Shown: one piece after another, positions 27,164-34,229 of the stretch | Layout: every line of letters starts with the position of its first letter | Numbering within the stretch: position 1 is the stretch's first letter | Source of the DNA: JBPOFM01 sp041391925 | GTDB taxonomy: Bacteria > Bacteroidota > Bacteroidia > Flavobacteriales > Flavobacteriaceae | DNA: 64,000 bases | Direction of reading: 5' to 3' | Assembly: GCA_041391925.1 (NCBI GenBank) | Contig: JAWKNA010000006.1 | Location: 62,001-126,000 of the forward strand | Position numbers and translations under genes: made by a program | Notes under the pieces: generated by a model | What the model saw: only the letters and a program-made list of their open reading frames with translations | Told to the model about the DNA's origin: nothing | Databases searched by the model: none

Positions 27164-29018
27164 GGACTTCTTCTACAATATCAAGTTCTACTTTTAGGTT
27201 GTTGATGATGAAATCCTGACGGTCTGGTGTATTTTTTCCCATATAGAATTCAAGAAGATTCTCTATGGACATGTCTTTATCAAGCATCACAGGGTCGAGA
27301 CGCATGTCTTCGCCAATGAAATTCTTGAACTCATCTGGTGAAATCTCGCCCAAACCTTTAAATCGGGTGATTTCTGGTTTTGGTTTTAATTTTTCGATGG
27401 CATTGCGACGTTCTTCATCAGAATAACAATAAATCGTTTCTTTTTTGTTTCTGACCCTAAACAATGGTGTCTGTAAGATATAGAGATGACCTTCCTTTAT
27501 CAACTCTGGAAAGAATTGCAAGAAAAAAGTAATCAATAGCAAACGAATGTGCATCCCATCCACATCGGCATCTGTAGCGATGACAATATTATTATATCGT
27601 AAATCTTCAATGGTTTCTTCAATGTTCAGCGCAGCTTGCAAGAGATTGAATTCTTCATTTTCATACACAATCTTTTTGCTCATACCATAGGAATTGAGAG
27701 GCTTTCCTCTTAAACTGAACACGGCTTGCGTATTCACATCCCTGGATTTTGTGATGCTACCGGATGCAGAATCGCCCTCTGTGATGAAGAGCGTGGACTC
27801 CAGATTACGGTCGCTTTTGGTGTCGCCGAAATGTACTCGGCAATCCCGAAGTTTTTTGTTGTGCAGACTGGCTTTCTTGGCTCTGTCTTTGGCGAGTTTA
27901 CGAATACCTGACAACTCCTTACGTTCGTGTTCAGCCTGAATGATCTTGCGTTGGATACGTTCGGCAGTTTCTGGATTTTTATGCAGATAGTTGTCGAGAT
28001 GGGTCTTTAGGAAATCGTTGATGTAGGTACGCACGGTTGGCAAATCGCCTCCCATATCGGTAGAGCCCAACTTGGTTTTGGTCTGGCTCTCAAACACGGG
28101 TTCCATCACCTTAATGGATACGGCAGAGACGATTGATTTTCTCACATCAGCCGCATCATAATTTTTTCCGTAGAACTCTCGGATGGTTTTTACCAAGGCT
28201 TCTCTAAACGCTGCTAAGTGGGTTCCGCCTTGGGTGGTATTCTGTCCGTTGACGAAGGAGTGGTACTCTTCGCTATACTGTGTTTTGCTATGTGTAATGG
28301 CCACCTCGATATCCTCACCTCGTAAGTGAATGATGGGATACGCCATATCTGCTTCGGTGATGTTCTCTTGCAAAAGGTCCTTCAAACCATTTTCTGAATA
28401 GAACTTTTCGCCATTGAACATAATGGTGAGTCCTGGATTGAGGTACACGTAGTTTTTGAGCATCCGCTCTACATACTCATTTCGGAACTTATAATTCTTG
28501 AAAATGGTATCATCTGGTACAAACGACACCTTCGTACCCTTGCGGCGTGTGGTATCGTCGAGCAATTCTTCATTGGTGAGATTCCCGATAGCGAATTCTG
28601 CGGAAGCGGACTTCCCATCTCTATTACTTTCCACACGGAAGTAGCTGGAGAGTGCATTCACGGCCTTGGTTCCTACCCCATTCAGCCCGACGGATTTCTT
28701 AAAAGCTTTAGAATCGTACTTACCACCTGTGTTCATCTTCGAGACGACATCGACGACTTTCCCGAGGGGAATGCCACGACCAAAGTCGCGCACGATGACT
28801 TTATTGCCCTGTATGCTGACCTCAATGGTTTTGCCAGCACCCATCACATACTCATCGATAGAGTTGTCGAGGACTTCCTTCAATAAGATGTAGATACCAT
28901 CATCTGCCGAGGAGCCATCGCCGAGTTTCCCGATGTACATACCGGGACGCATACGGATGTGCTCTTTCCAATCGAGCGAGCGTATGTTTTCTTCGGTATA
29001 TTCGGCGTGTTGAGACAT
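27150..29018 (-). CDS. parE: DNA topoisomerase IV subunit B
   Basis: A 622-residue GHKL ATPase/TOPRIM subunit. The ATP-binding part has KEVLDNSIDEYVMGAG, RDFGRGIP and SVGLNGVGTKAVNALS. The TOPRIM domain has LFITEGDSASGSI and ATDADVDGMHIRLLLITFF. The C-terminal part has RFKGLGEISPDEFKNFIG and DRQDFIINNLKVEL. With ParC it forms the heterotetramer that separates linked chromosomes. It is the first gene of a three-gene minus-strand operon. The length is normal. Confidence 0.96.
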   Translation of the reverse strand: MSQHAEYTEENIRSLDWKEHIRMRPGMYIGKLGDGSSADDGIYILLKEVLDNSIDEYVMGAGKTIEVSIQGNKVIVRDFGRGIPLGKVVDVVSKMNTGGKYDSKAFKKSVGLNGVGTKAVNALSSYFRVESNRDGKSASAEFAIGNLTNEELLDDTTRRKGTKVSFVPDDTIFKNYKFRNEYVERMLKNYVYLNPGLTIMFNGEKFYSENGLKDLLQENITEADMAYPIIHLRGEDIEVAITHSKTQYSEEYHSFVNGQNTTQGGTHLAAFREALVKTIREFYGKNYDAADVRKSIVSAVSIKVMEPVFESQTKTKLGSTDMGGDLPTVRTYINDFLKTHLDNYLHKNPETAERIQRKIIQAEHERKELSGIRKLAKDRAKKASLHNKKLRDCRVHFGDTKSDRNLESTLFITEGDSASGSITKSRDVNTQAVFSLRGKPLNSYGMSKKIVYENEEFNLLQAALNIEETIEDLRYNNIVIATDADVDGMHIRLLLITFFLQFFPELIKEGHLYILQTPLFRVRNKKETIYCYSDEERRNAIEKLKPKPEITRFKGLGEISPDEFKNFIGEDMRLDPVMLDKDMSIENLLEFYMGKNTPDRQDFIINNLKVELDIVEEVHENE

Positions 29019-29130
29019 AAAGGGTGTGCAATTTTTAGATAGGACGCTAATATAACATATAGGCTTAAAAGATAAAACCGATGTATGTGAAAGTAATTAA
29101 CAATTGGTTGTTAGCTTTATGCTACGCGCA

Positions 29131-29200
29131 TTAGGCTGTAAGCCATAGGCAATATGCTTTTTTGGCTTATGGCTTATCGCTTATTGCCTACAGCCTATAG
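29131..29200. repeat. Imperfect inverted repeat of GCC-rich words
   Basis: TAGGCTG (29132-29138) and TAGGCAATA (29146-29154) pair with TATTGCCTA (29182-29190) and CAGCCTA (29191-29197) in nested fashion, with related AGCCATAGGC and GGCTTATGGC words between. It lies between parE and a small membrane gene and may be a dispersed non-coding element or a terminator of that gene. Confidence 0.55.
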
Positions 29201-29210
29201 CCTTTAGCTT

Positions 29211-29363
29211 TTAGCTTTTTGACTTGACCGCAAAATAGATGATGGGGATGAGAATAACGGCAGCAGCGATGATGAGTGAGGTGACGAGTACAAATTTAAA
29301 AACGTAATAAAAGATGACGAATGCGATGATGGCTACGATGATGCCGATGATGAATCCTTTCAT
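29211..29363 (-). CDS. 50-residue two-helix membrane protein
   Basis: A short open reading frame of 50 codons: MKGFIIGIIVAIIAFVIFYY followed by a turn (VFKFVLVTS) and a second helix (LIIAAAVILIPIIYFAVK), ending KSKS. Almost all residues form two membrane segments separated by a short loop. The purine-poor minus-strand sequence and the good start codon (29363) favour a real protein, but no family is recognised. The isolated position between parE and the 21-bp array gives no clue to function. Confidence 0.55.
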   Translation of the reverse strand: MKGFIIGIIVAIIAFVIFYYVFKFVLVTSLIIAAAVILIPIIYFAVKSKS

Positions 29364-29823
29364 AGGGTGTGTTGGGTTAAATTATTTGTACTAAAGGTAG
29401 TGATTTTTTTGATTAAAGATGGACGATTTACGATGAATGATTAACTCTTATACTTCAATTAATAATTAAAAATTACTAATTAATAATTATTGATTTTTGA
29501 TGGTGGTTTTTTGACCCTGTTTTTAGGGTGTTTTTGAGGTTTTACTGGGGTTTCAAAGCGTTTTTGTCCATATCAGAGAACCATTTGTCCATAGCAAAGA
29601 ACCATTTGGGTATGACAGAGAACCTTTGGGGTATGACAGAGAACTTTTTGAATATGACAGAGAACCTTTTGGGTATGACAAGGAACCTTTTGGGTATGGC
29701 AGAGAACTTTTTGGGTATGAAGGTGGAGGGTTTGGGTGTGGTTGTATTTTTTTTAACGTTAACCAAACTCATTGCAGGCAGGTGTTAGCTGGGGACTTTG
29801 CGTAGCTGGGTCAAATATTAAAT
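29364..29823. other. Intergenic stretch with an AT-rich leader and a tandem array
   Basis: 460 bp without a convincing gene. The first 200 bp are AT-rich; the second half holds the 21-bp repeat array described separately. Both strands are open across the array only because its period is a multiple of three. Confidence 0.6.
29569..29715. repeat. Tandem array of about seven 21-bp repeats
   Basis: Seven diverged copies of a 21-bp unit. The central copies begin TATGACAGAGAACC and end TTTTGGG; the first two begin at CATATCAGAG and CATAGCAAAG and contain GTCCATA at their junctions. The unit length is a multiple of three, so a heptapeptide frame stays open on either strand. It shares its period and the GTCCA(T/C)A word with the larger array at 32569-32841. 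Confidence 0.85.
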
Positions 29824-30453
29824 CTAAAAATTCAATTTAAATCCACTAAACGCACTTTTTATTATCTCCCATAGCAATCCAGCAGATTCTGGCGGAACCC
29901 CTAATGACATTATTAAACTAGCAATAGTACCAATAAAAAGTGATTTCCAATCAAACTTTTTTAATTCATCAAGCTTAATATCTAACTCATCCAATTTTTT
30001 TTCAATAATCTTTAAAGAATCTGGGGCAATATCTAAATCTTTAATTTTTTCTTTCGTATAGGTAATACCCTTCCTAATAAATTCCTTTTCCTCATCCGAA
30101 AAAGACTTTTTAAAGTCATCGATATTACTGTTTAAGTAATCATAATTCTCATATGTCTCCCAACCATTAGGTGTATTAAGCTCGACGCTCAAATGTTTAG
30201 TCCATACTCTAAAATTATTAATTACTCCATCCCAATTAGTATTAACAACGTTAGAACTTATATTTTTGATGGATTTAATAATTGTTTGATATTTTTGGGG
30301 GTCTTTTTTTACAATACAAAACGAAAAGTAATCAAACTTATATTCAATATTAAAATCTTCATATTTTCCAGAAATTTCAAAATCAATTAAATTAAGTTTA
30401 TTTTCTTTAAATATTCCTGCTAGCTCACTTTTTTGCTGATTTGTAATTCTCAT
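29824..30453 (-). CDS. Hypothetical protein with C-terminal membrane segment
   Basis: A 209-residue protein of no recognised family. The N-terminal half is rich in Lys, Asn, Ile and Asp (NLIDFEISGKYEDFN, later NNFRVWTKHLSVEL). A charged helical part (EEKEFIRKGITYTKEKIKDL, then KKLDELDIKLDELKKFDW) is followed by a hydrophobic segment, SLFIGTIASLIMSLGVPPES, near the C-terminus. The gene is very AT-rich. It is the last of three similar minus-strand genes, 100 bp after the 61-residue membrane gene. The layout suggests a transferred accessory operon. Confidence 0.65.
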   Translation of the reverse strand: MRITNQQKSELAGIFKENKLNLIDFEISGKYEDFNIEYKFDYFSFCIVKKDPQKYQTIIKSIKNISSNVVNTNWDGVINNFRVWTKHLSVELNTPNGWETYENYDYLNSNIDDFKKSFSDEEKEFIRKGITYTKEKIKDLDIAPDSLKIIEKKLDELDIKLDELKKFDWKSLFIGTIASLIMSLGVPPESAGLLWEIIKSAFSGFKLNF

Positions 30454-30553
30454 AACAGTTGTTGTCTTTTCAATATTAGATTCACTTACAATAGCTTTTT
30501 AAACACTCAAAATTTAATATAACTCAAAGTTATTTTTTTTTCTAATAAGTTTT

Positions 30554-30739
30554 TTAATAATCCTTCCATGTAAGTTTAGCAATCAAATACCCTAAAATAC
30601 CCAACCCAATAAAAGCTAGAAATGACTCTAATCCAATTTCATTAAAAATTGCAATTATTGTCCCAAATGCGATTATTACAATTAAGATAAAACGTTTTGG
30701 TAATACTTTTAGAATTTTGATTATATCTTTAAAACTCAT
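30554..30739 (-). CDS. 61-residue membrane protein
   Basis: Small protein with two predicted membrane helices (FILIVIIAFGTIIAIFN and FLAFIGLGILGYLIAKL) preceded by a basic start MSFKDIIKILKVLPKRF. No family recognised. It is 9 bp after the stop of the upstream gene and 100 bp before the downstream one, so all three may be co-transcribed. The tight spacing argues it is real. Confidence 0.6.
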   Translation of the reverse strand: MSFKDIIKILKVLPKRFILIVIIAFGTIIAIFNEIGLESFLAFIGLGILGYLIAKLTWKDY

Positions 30740-30748
30740 ATTTATTTA

Positions 30749-31141
30749 CTATTGACTCTTTATTTCATTTTTAAGATGAAAATCAGCTAATCCAGCATAA
30801 AATTCTAAATGTATTTGTTCTTCTTTGGTGAGTTCGACTTTCTCTTTAAGCTTATATATTTTTGCTTTTTTTAGTAAGTAAGTTTTGTAATTGATTCTTA
30901 AGTTTTGCATAAACCATTGCGCAGTTTCATTTGAACTATTGGGAAAATTATTTGTTGCACAATATTTGGCATCTTTATTAACCCTTTGAACCGCCTCATT
31001 TTCAGCATTCACTAATGCAATTTCAAAATCAACCCCAAGAGGTAAATTAGATGACTTTCTTAATATCCCTAAATGTTTATCTATCAAAGATAAAGCATTA
31101 ATCTCTGCTCTAATAAACATTTGTTCTTCATTATTATTCAT
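30749..31141 (-). CDS. Hypothetical protein, first gene of an AT-rich trio
   Basis: A 130-residue, mostly helical protein. It has no recognised domain; visible stretches are MNNNEEQMFIRAEINALSL, DFEIALVNAENEAVQRVNK and KAKIYKLKEKVELTKEEQIH. I chose the ATG at 31141; the longer in-frame reading crosses repeat sequence. A TATGTTTG box lies 35 bp upstream. It is followed by a 61-residue membrane protein gene after 9 bp. Confidence 0.6.
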   Translation of the reverse strand: MNNNEEQMFIRAEINALSLIDKHLGILRKSSNLPLGVDFEIALVNAENEAVQRVNKDAKYCATNNFPNSSNETAQWFMQNLRINYKTYLLKKAKIYKLKEKVELTKEEQIHLEFYAGLADFHLKNEIKSQ

Positions 31142-31175
31142 ACAACATAAATGCTTTAAAACAAGGAAAGTAACC

Positions 31176-31183
31176 CAAACATA
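31176..31183 (-). promoter_or_regulatory. Possible -7 box for the AT-rich trio
   Basis: Minus-strand TATGTTTG (TAnnTTTG), 35 bp before the start codon at 31141. No -33 TTG with a suitable gap was found. Confidence 0.35.
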
Positions 31184-31264
31184 CTGAATATTTTGAGTGG
31201 TTGTAAGTGGTGGTTTTGGAAAAACGATGAATGGGGTGATTATTCGGTGAAGTGCCTCCCCCAG

Positions 31265-31397
31265 CCCCTCTACTTCGACTGCGCTTAGCACAGGCTCGGA
31301 GGGGAGAAAAAGTAGAGGCGTTAAAACTCACTGTTATGAGATGCTGAAACACGTTCAGCATGAAAGTATATAAGAGAGTTCCCCACTTTGGTGGGGA
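31265..31397. repeat. Non-coding repeat patch: CCCCTC/GAGGGG and CCCCAC/GTGGGG hairpins
   Basis: CCCCTC (31265-31270) pairs with GAGGGG (31299-31304) around a TTCGACTGCGCT core. Further on, TCCCCAC-TTTG-GTGGGGA (31380-31397) is a 7-bp hairpin. Both the TCGACTGCG word and the (C)CCAC-loop-GTGG(G) hairpin recur elsewhere in this window (35684, 45071, 39654), so this is a patch of dispersed repeats between genes. Confidence 0.7.
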
Positions 31398-31413
31398 TGT
31401 GAGATTTGCAACC

Positions 31414-31860
31414 TCATTGGTTAGTCTCAAGTTCTACAAAATGTTCAGTAGAACCTCCTCCTCCATCCGCACTTATAGCATCAACCAAAATATGGCCATT
31501 ACCATCAAAATCTTCATGGAACTTTATTGTGGCTACAGATTTTCTGATGAGTCCGTCCATTGAATGTTCAATATCTACAATTTCCATATTACCAGAATCT
31601 ATGGTCCAAATAAACCCCGAATTATATGGCGTTGAGTTTCGAAGATAAAAGGAGGCTGCAAATTTGATTGTTTCATTGGGCGATGCCACATCTGTACCAT
31701 CGAGACATATAGAAACGCCCAGGTTTGGTTCTATGGTGATTCCACAATCAGTGACGTCTTTGCTATTTGAAATTATTGGTTCGGTTTCTTCGGTTTTCGA
31801 ACATGACACGATTAGTGCCACACACACAAGGCATAGCACATAAACTTTTGAATTTTTCAT
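31414..31860 (-). CDS. Hypothetical lipoprotein
   Basis: A 148-residue predicted lipoprotein: signal peptide with ALIVSCSK lipobox (Cys at about residue 20), followed by TEETEPIISNSKDVTDCGIT and a beta-rich body (IKFAASFYLRNST, GFIWTIDSGNMEIV). The C-terminal Gly run ADGGGGS is a flexible segment. No family recognised. It stands between repeat sequences and a short spacer, with no visible operon partner. Confidence 0.7.
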   Translation of the reverse strand: MKNSKVYVLCLVCVALIVSCSKTEETEPIISNSKDVTDCGITIEPNLGVSICLDGTDVASPNETIKFAASFYLRNSTPYNSGFIWTIDSGNMEIVDIEHSMDGLIRKSVATIKFHEDFDGNGHILVDAISADGGGGSTEHFVELETNQ

Positions 31861-32012
31861 ACTGTTTTTTTTTTAAAATGATTAGGACGTTTTCTTATTA
31901 GTCTATAAACTCTAAAAAGGTTGCTTCCTATTTTCATAAAATTTCACTTTATAGTTTTTGAACTATATAACATCCTGTTTCTTCCTTAACATTATTGACT
32001 TTTAATCATTAA

Positions 32013-32047
32013 AAAAACCACAGACTTAAATAAAATCTGTGGTTTTT
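32013..32047 (-). terminator. Intrinsic terminator of the 126-codon gene
   Basis: AAAAACCACAGA (32013-32024) and TCTGTGGTTTTT (32036-32047) form a perfect 12-bp stem with an 11-nt loop. Plus-strand As at 32011-32017 give a U-run on the minus strand, 20 bp after the stop at 32068. Confidence 0.85.
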
Positions 32048-32067
32048 GAATGAAGGTTAAGACGCTT

Positions 32068-32448
32068 TTAGTCTTTGATGCGTCTAAACTTAAAGTGCGC
32101 TACCTGGTGGTACTGCGGACTATCTGCACCATAGATGGCCTTGACGGAACGCTTGACTGCCTGATAGGTGTCTATATACCCGGTGTACTGGGCATTGAAG
32201 AACTCATTGCGTTCTACCAAGGAGGTGCCCCACTCTGCCAACGACTTGCTGGCGGCAGCATTGCCATCTCTCAAGGCGGTGTGATACACTTTTAATGCCG
32301 CTGTTTTTAGCTCTGGCACATTAGAATCGTACACTAGGCAGTTTTCTAACAAGACCAAGAAATCGGCCAAGTGCTCAATCATTTGATTGAAGGACCTACG
32401 GCTGATGGATTTGGTCTTTGCTCCTACTTTTACCTTGCCTTTGCGCAC
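32068..32448 (-). CDS. Hypothetical protein, GTG start, possibly N-terminally shortened
   Basis: A 126-residue protein: KVKVGAKTKSISRRSFNQMI, FLVLLENCLVYDSNVPELKT, then AEWGTSLVERNEFFNAQYTGY and AVKRSVKAIYGADS. Its G+C content is clearly higher than that of the AT-rich trio to the left. The start is GTG at 32448; 17 codons upstream in frame (including FYNPKTILDQSRG) look coding but begin after a TGA and lack an ATG, so the gene may have lost its beginning. The 21-bp array lies just upstream. The family is not recognised. The strong terminator below supports that it is transcribed. Confidence 0.6.
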   Translation of the reverse strand: MRKGKVKVGAKTKSISRRSFNQMIEHLADFLVLLENCLVYDSNVPELKTAALKVYHTALRDGNAAASKSLAEWGTSLVERNEFFNAQYTGYIDTYQAVKRSVKAIYGADSPQYHQVAHFKFRRIKD

Positions 32449-32568
32449 TCCTCGGGATTGGTCTAGGATGGTCTTGGGATTGTAGAAGCAGCCTCAGAAC
32501 CTTTCCACTACCCAGAATTAGCATTTGCAGATTTAGACTATTCTTAGTATATGATATTCGGAAATGGT

Positions 32569-32841
32569 GTCCACACAAACTCTCGTGTTGTCCACACAAA
32601 CTCTCGTGTTGTCCACACAAACTGCCGTGTTGTCCACACAAACTGCCGTGTTGTCCACACAAACTCTCGTGTTGTCCACACAAACTCTCGTGTTGTCCAC
32701 ACAAACTCCCATGTTGTCCACACAAACTCCCGTGTTGTCCACACAAACTCCCGTGTTGTCCACACAAACTCCCTTGTTGTCCATACAAACTCCCTTGTTG
32801 TCCACACAAACTCCCGTGCTGTCCACACCAACTGGCGTGTT
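32569..32841. repeat. Tandem array of thirteen 21-bp repeats
   Basis: Thirteen uninterrupted copies of a 21-bp unit starting GTCCACACAAACT, with a variable middle (CTC, GCC or CCC variants) and ending CGTGTT. Copy 11 has GTCCATACAAAC and copy 13 GTCCACACCAAC, so sequence drift is seen at the edges. All six frames are open across it because 21 is divisible by three; the translations are low-complexity heptapeptides and I do not call a gene. No spacers occur, so it is not a CRISPR. It lies 121 bp upstream of the GTG-start gene. Confidence 0.92.
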
Positions 32842-32973
32842 TCCCACACATATAGACTTTCTGGCTTTACAATCTCGCATTGGGTTCACAAAAAAAATAT
32901 GGCATGCTTATGTAACAACATCCTGTCAGACATAGCTTCAACTTATGGCTTTAAGTGTTTAAAATTAGTAAAA

Positions 32974-33003
32974 ACAAAAAAAGCCCGATAACTTTCGGGC
33001 TTT
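32974..33003 (-). terminator. Intrinsic terminator of the SRPBCC gene
   Basis: AAAGCCCGA (32980-32988) and TCGGGCTTT (32995-33003) form a 9-bp stem with a 6-nt loop. A plus-strand A-run at 32976-32982 supplies the U-tract on the minus strand, 18 bp after the stop at 33022. Confidence 0.8.
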
Positions 33004-33021
33004 ACATACATACTTACTGTC

Positions 33022-33615
33022 TCAATCAATCTTCCATCGCGAGGCTAGTTCGGCATTAAAACCCTCCCCCTCCTTTGGGTTGGGTTCACCTTTACCTGTA
33101 GTTATCAATTTGCGGAGACTGTTGGTAATATAATTATCCCAACCATCGCGGCACACGTTATAACAGGCATCCATTGGGGTCAGACCATCTTGCGTAAAGC
33201 TAAGCTTGGTACCGTCGGCTTCTTTTGAAATCTCAAATATCAAATGGTTTCCTACCCATTCGCTATCGTCCTCAATAAAGTTAAAACTGTTTTCCATGAC
33301 TTCCCATACCACTCTTTTATGGGGCACCATCTCCACCACTTTAATTTTGCACAGATGGATGTCTTTGTAATGATAAAACCATTCTTTGTTCAACGCATCG
33401 GTGGGTCCTTCTATTTCTTCAGACCACCACCCTCTTACATTGTTGATGGCATTATAAACCTCTTCTGGGCTTTGCGCAACGCTAATCGTTGTACTGTAAC
33501 TTGCTGTTTTCATGTGTTTGTTTTTATCGGTTTTACTTCTGTTTTCTGGGTGTTGTTGTGCCTGCACGGTAACTATCATTAAGAGTAACGCCAAGGCTGT
33601 TGTGAAATGTTTCAT
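33022..33615 (-). CDS. SRPBCC/AHSA1-like protein with N-terminal signal-like segment
   Basis: A 197-residue protein whose body (from about residue 36) is a START/SRPBCC fold of the Aha1-like family: TISVAQSPEEVYNAINNVRG, then FNFIEDDSEWVGNHLIFEIS and FTQDGLTPMDACYNVCRDGW. The first 20 residues (MKHFTTALALLLMIVTVQAQ) look like a signal peptide, unusual for this fold; an internal Met at residue 35 would give a normal cytosolic form. It follows a related SRPBCC gene by 11 bp in the same operon, and the pair is divergent from a GlxA/AraC regulator. Ligand unknown. Confidence 0.8.
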   Translation of the reverse strand: MKHFTTALALLLMIVTVQAQQHPENRSKTDKNKHMKTASYSTTISVAQSPEEVYNAINNVRGWWSEEIEGPTDALNKEWFYHYKDIHLCKIKVVEMVPHKRVVWEVMENSFNFIEDDSEWVGNHLIFEISKEADGTKLSFTQDGLTPMDACYNVCRDGWDNYITNSLRKLITTGKGEPNPKEGEGFNAELASRWKID

Positions 33616-33626
33616 TAGATGTGTGT

Positions 33627-34094
33627 TTAGTGTGTTACTAATTGAACTAATTTATCCATGTAGAGTGTCCACGCGGAGGTGCATCGGTCATAACATTCAA
33701 ATTGGGGTACCAATCCGAAGTGTGCAAAGGTTACCTGGGTAGCCCCATCCTGTGCTTCGAGTTCAAATCCCATTGTGGTGCCTGTCCATTCATCGGGTGC
33801 TTCCAAAAATGACAATTTGCTGTCAATGACTTCCCAAACCATTTTTTGGTTGGGCACCAATGACACCAATTTATATTTGGAATAGTGCATACCACCACCG
33901 GCCGCGAACGTAAACTCTTCATTGAGTTTCGTACTGTCGCCTGTAATGGTTTCATCAAAAATACCTACCCACCAATTATTGATGTCTAGCAGGAAGTTGA
34001 ATAGCTCCGATGGCTTTTTATTCACCCTAAAGCGATAATAGTAACTCTTGTGGTCCGTGAGATGCGGATGGTTGTTTGCTGAGGTTGTTACCAT
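33627..34094 (-). CDS. SRPBCC/AHSA1-like protein
   Basis: A 155-residue SRPBCC-fold protein similar to the gene downstream: YYYRFRVNKKPSELFNFLLD, FEAPDEWTG-type loop seen as FLEAPDEWTGTTMGFELE, and FAHFGLVPQFECYDRCTSAW. I use the ATG at 34094, since the upstream TTG lies inside a strong promoter box. The CYD/CYN-R-C-x-x-W element near the end is shared with its neighbour. Paralogous pair, likely co-transcribed and controlled by the divergent GlxA-type regulator (inference). Confidence 0.85.
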   Translation of the reverse strand: MVTTSANNHPHLTDHKSYYYRFRVNKKPSELFNFLLDINNWWVGIFDETITGDSTKLNEEFTFAAGGGMHYSKYKLVSLVPNQKMVWEVIDSKLSFLEAPDEWTGTTMGFELEAQDGATQVTFAHFGLVPQFECYDRCTSAWTLYMDKLVQLVTH

Positions 34095-34136
34095 GAGTTC
34101 AGATTTTAAATTAGTATTATTTCGTTTTGTATATGA

Positions 34137-34166
34137 CAAAGTTAGTGTCTAAATAAGCATTCCAAA
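34137..34166 (-). promoter_or_regulatory. Promoter of the SRPBCC pair
   Basis: Minus-strand TTTG (34166-34163), an 18-bp gap, then TAACTTTG (34144-34137): an exact Bacteroidota promoter. It lies about 43 bp upstream of the start at 34094 and shows that a TTG at 34139 cannot be the start codon. Confidence 0.65.
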
Positions 34167-34229
34167 TGGTTAAATAAGACATTATCACGGGTTGATTTGG
34201 ACAATTATAAAAAGTATCTTTACAAAAAA

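Larger units (their letters stand above)
32449..33021. other. Gene-free stretch dominated by the larger 21-bp array
   Basis: 573 bp with no convincing gene. It contains the array (32569-32841), about 120 bp of unique sequence before it that continues a possible coding frame, and a terminator hairpin (32974-33003). Confidence 0.65.

Noticed and set aside
29528..29788. Repeat-derived frames of 76-86 codons on both strands
   Set aside because: Same reason as the larger array: seven-codon repeats, no independent coding evidence.
32569..32841. Possible CRISPR array
   Set aside because: The 21-bp units follow each other without spacers and no cas gene is near.
32396..32991. Several overlapping frames of 100-150 codons on both strands
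   Set aside because: They exist because a 21-bp repeat cannot introduce stops once a frame is open; the translations are low-complexity heptapeptides.
34137..34139. TTG start for the SRPBCC gene
   Set aside because: It lies inside a TAACTTTG promoter box; the ATG at 34094 is preferred.
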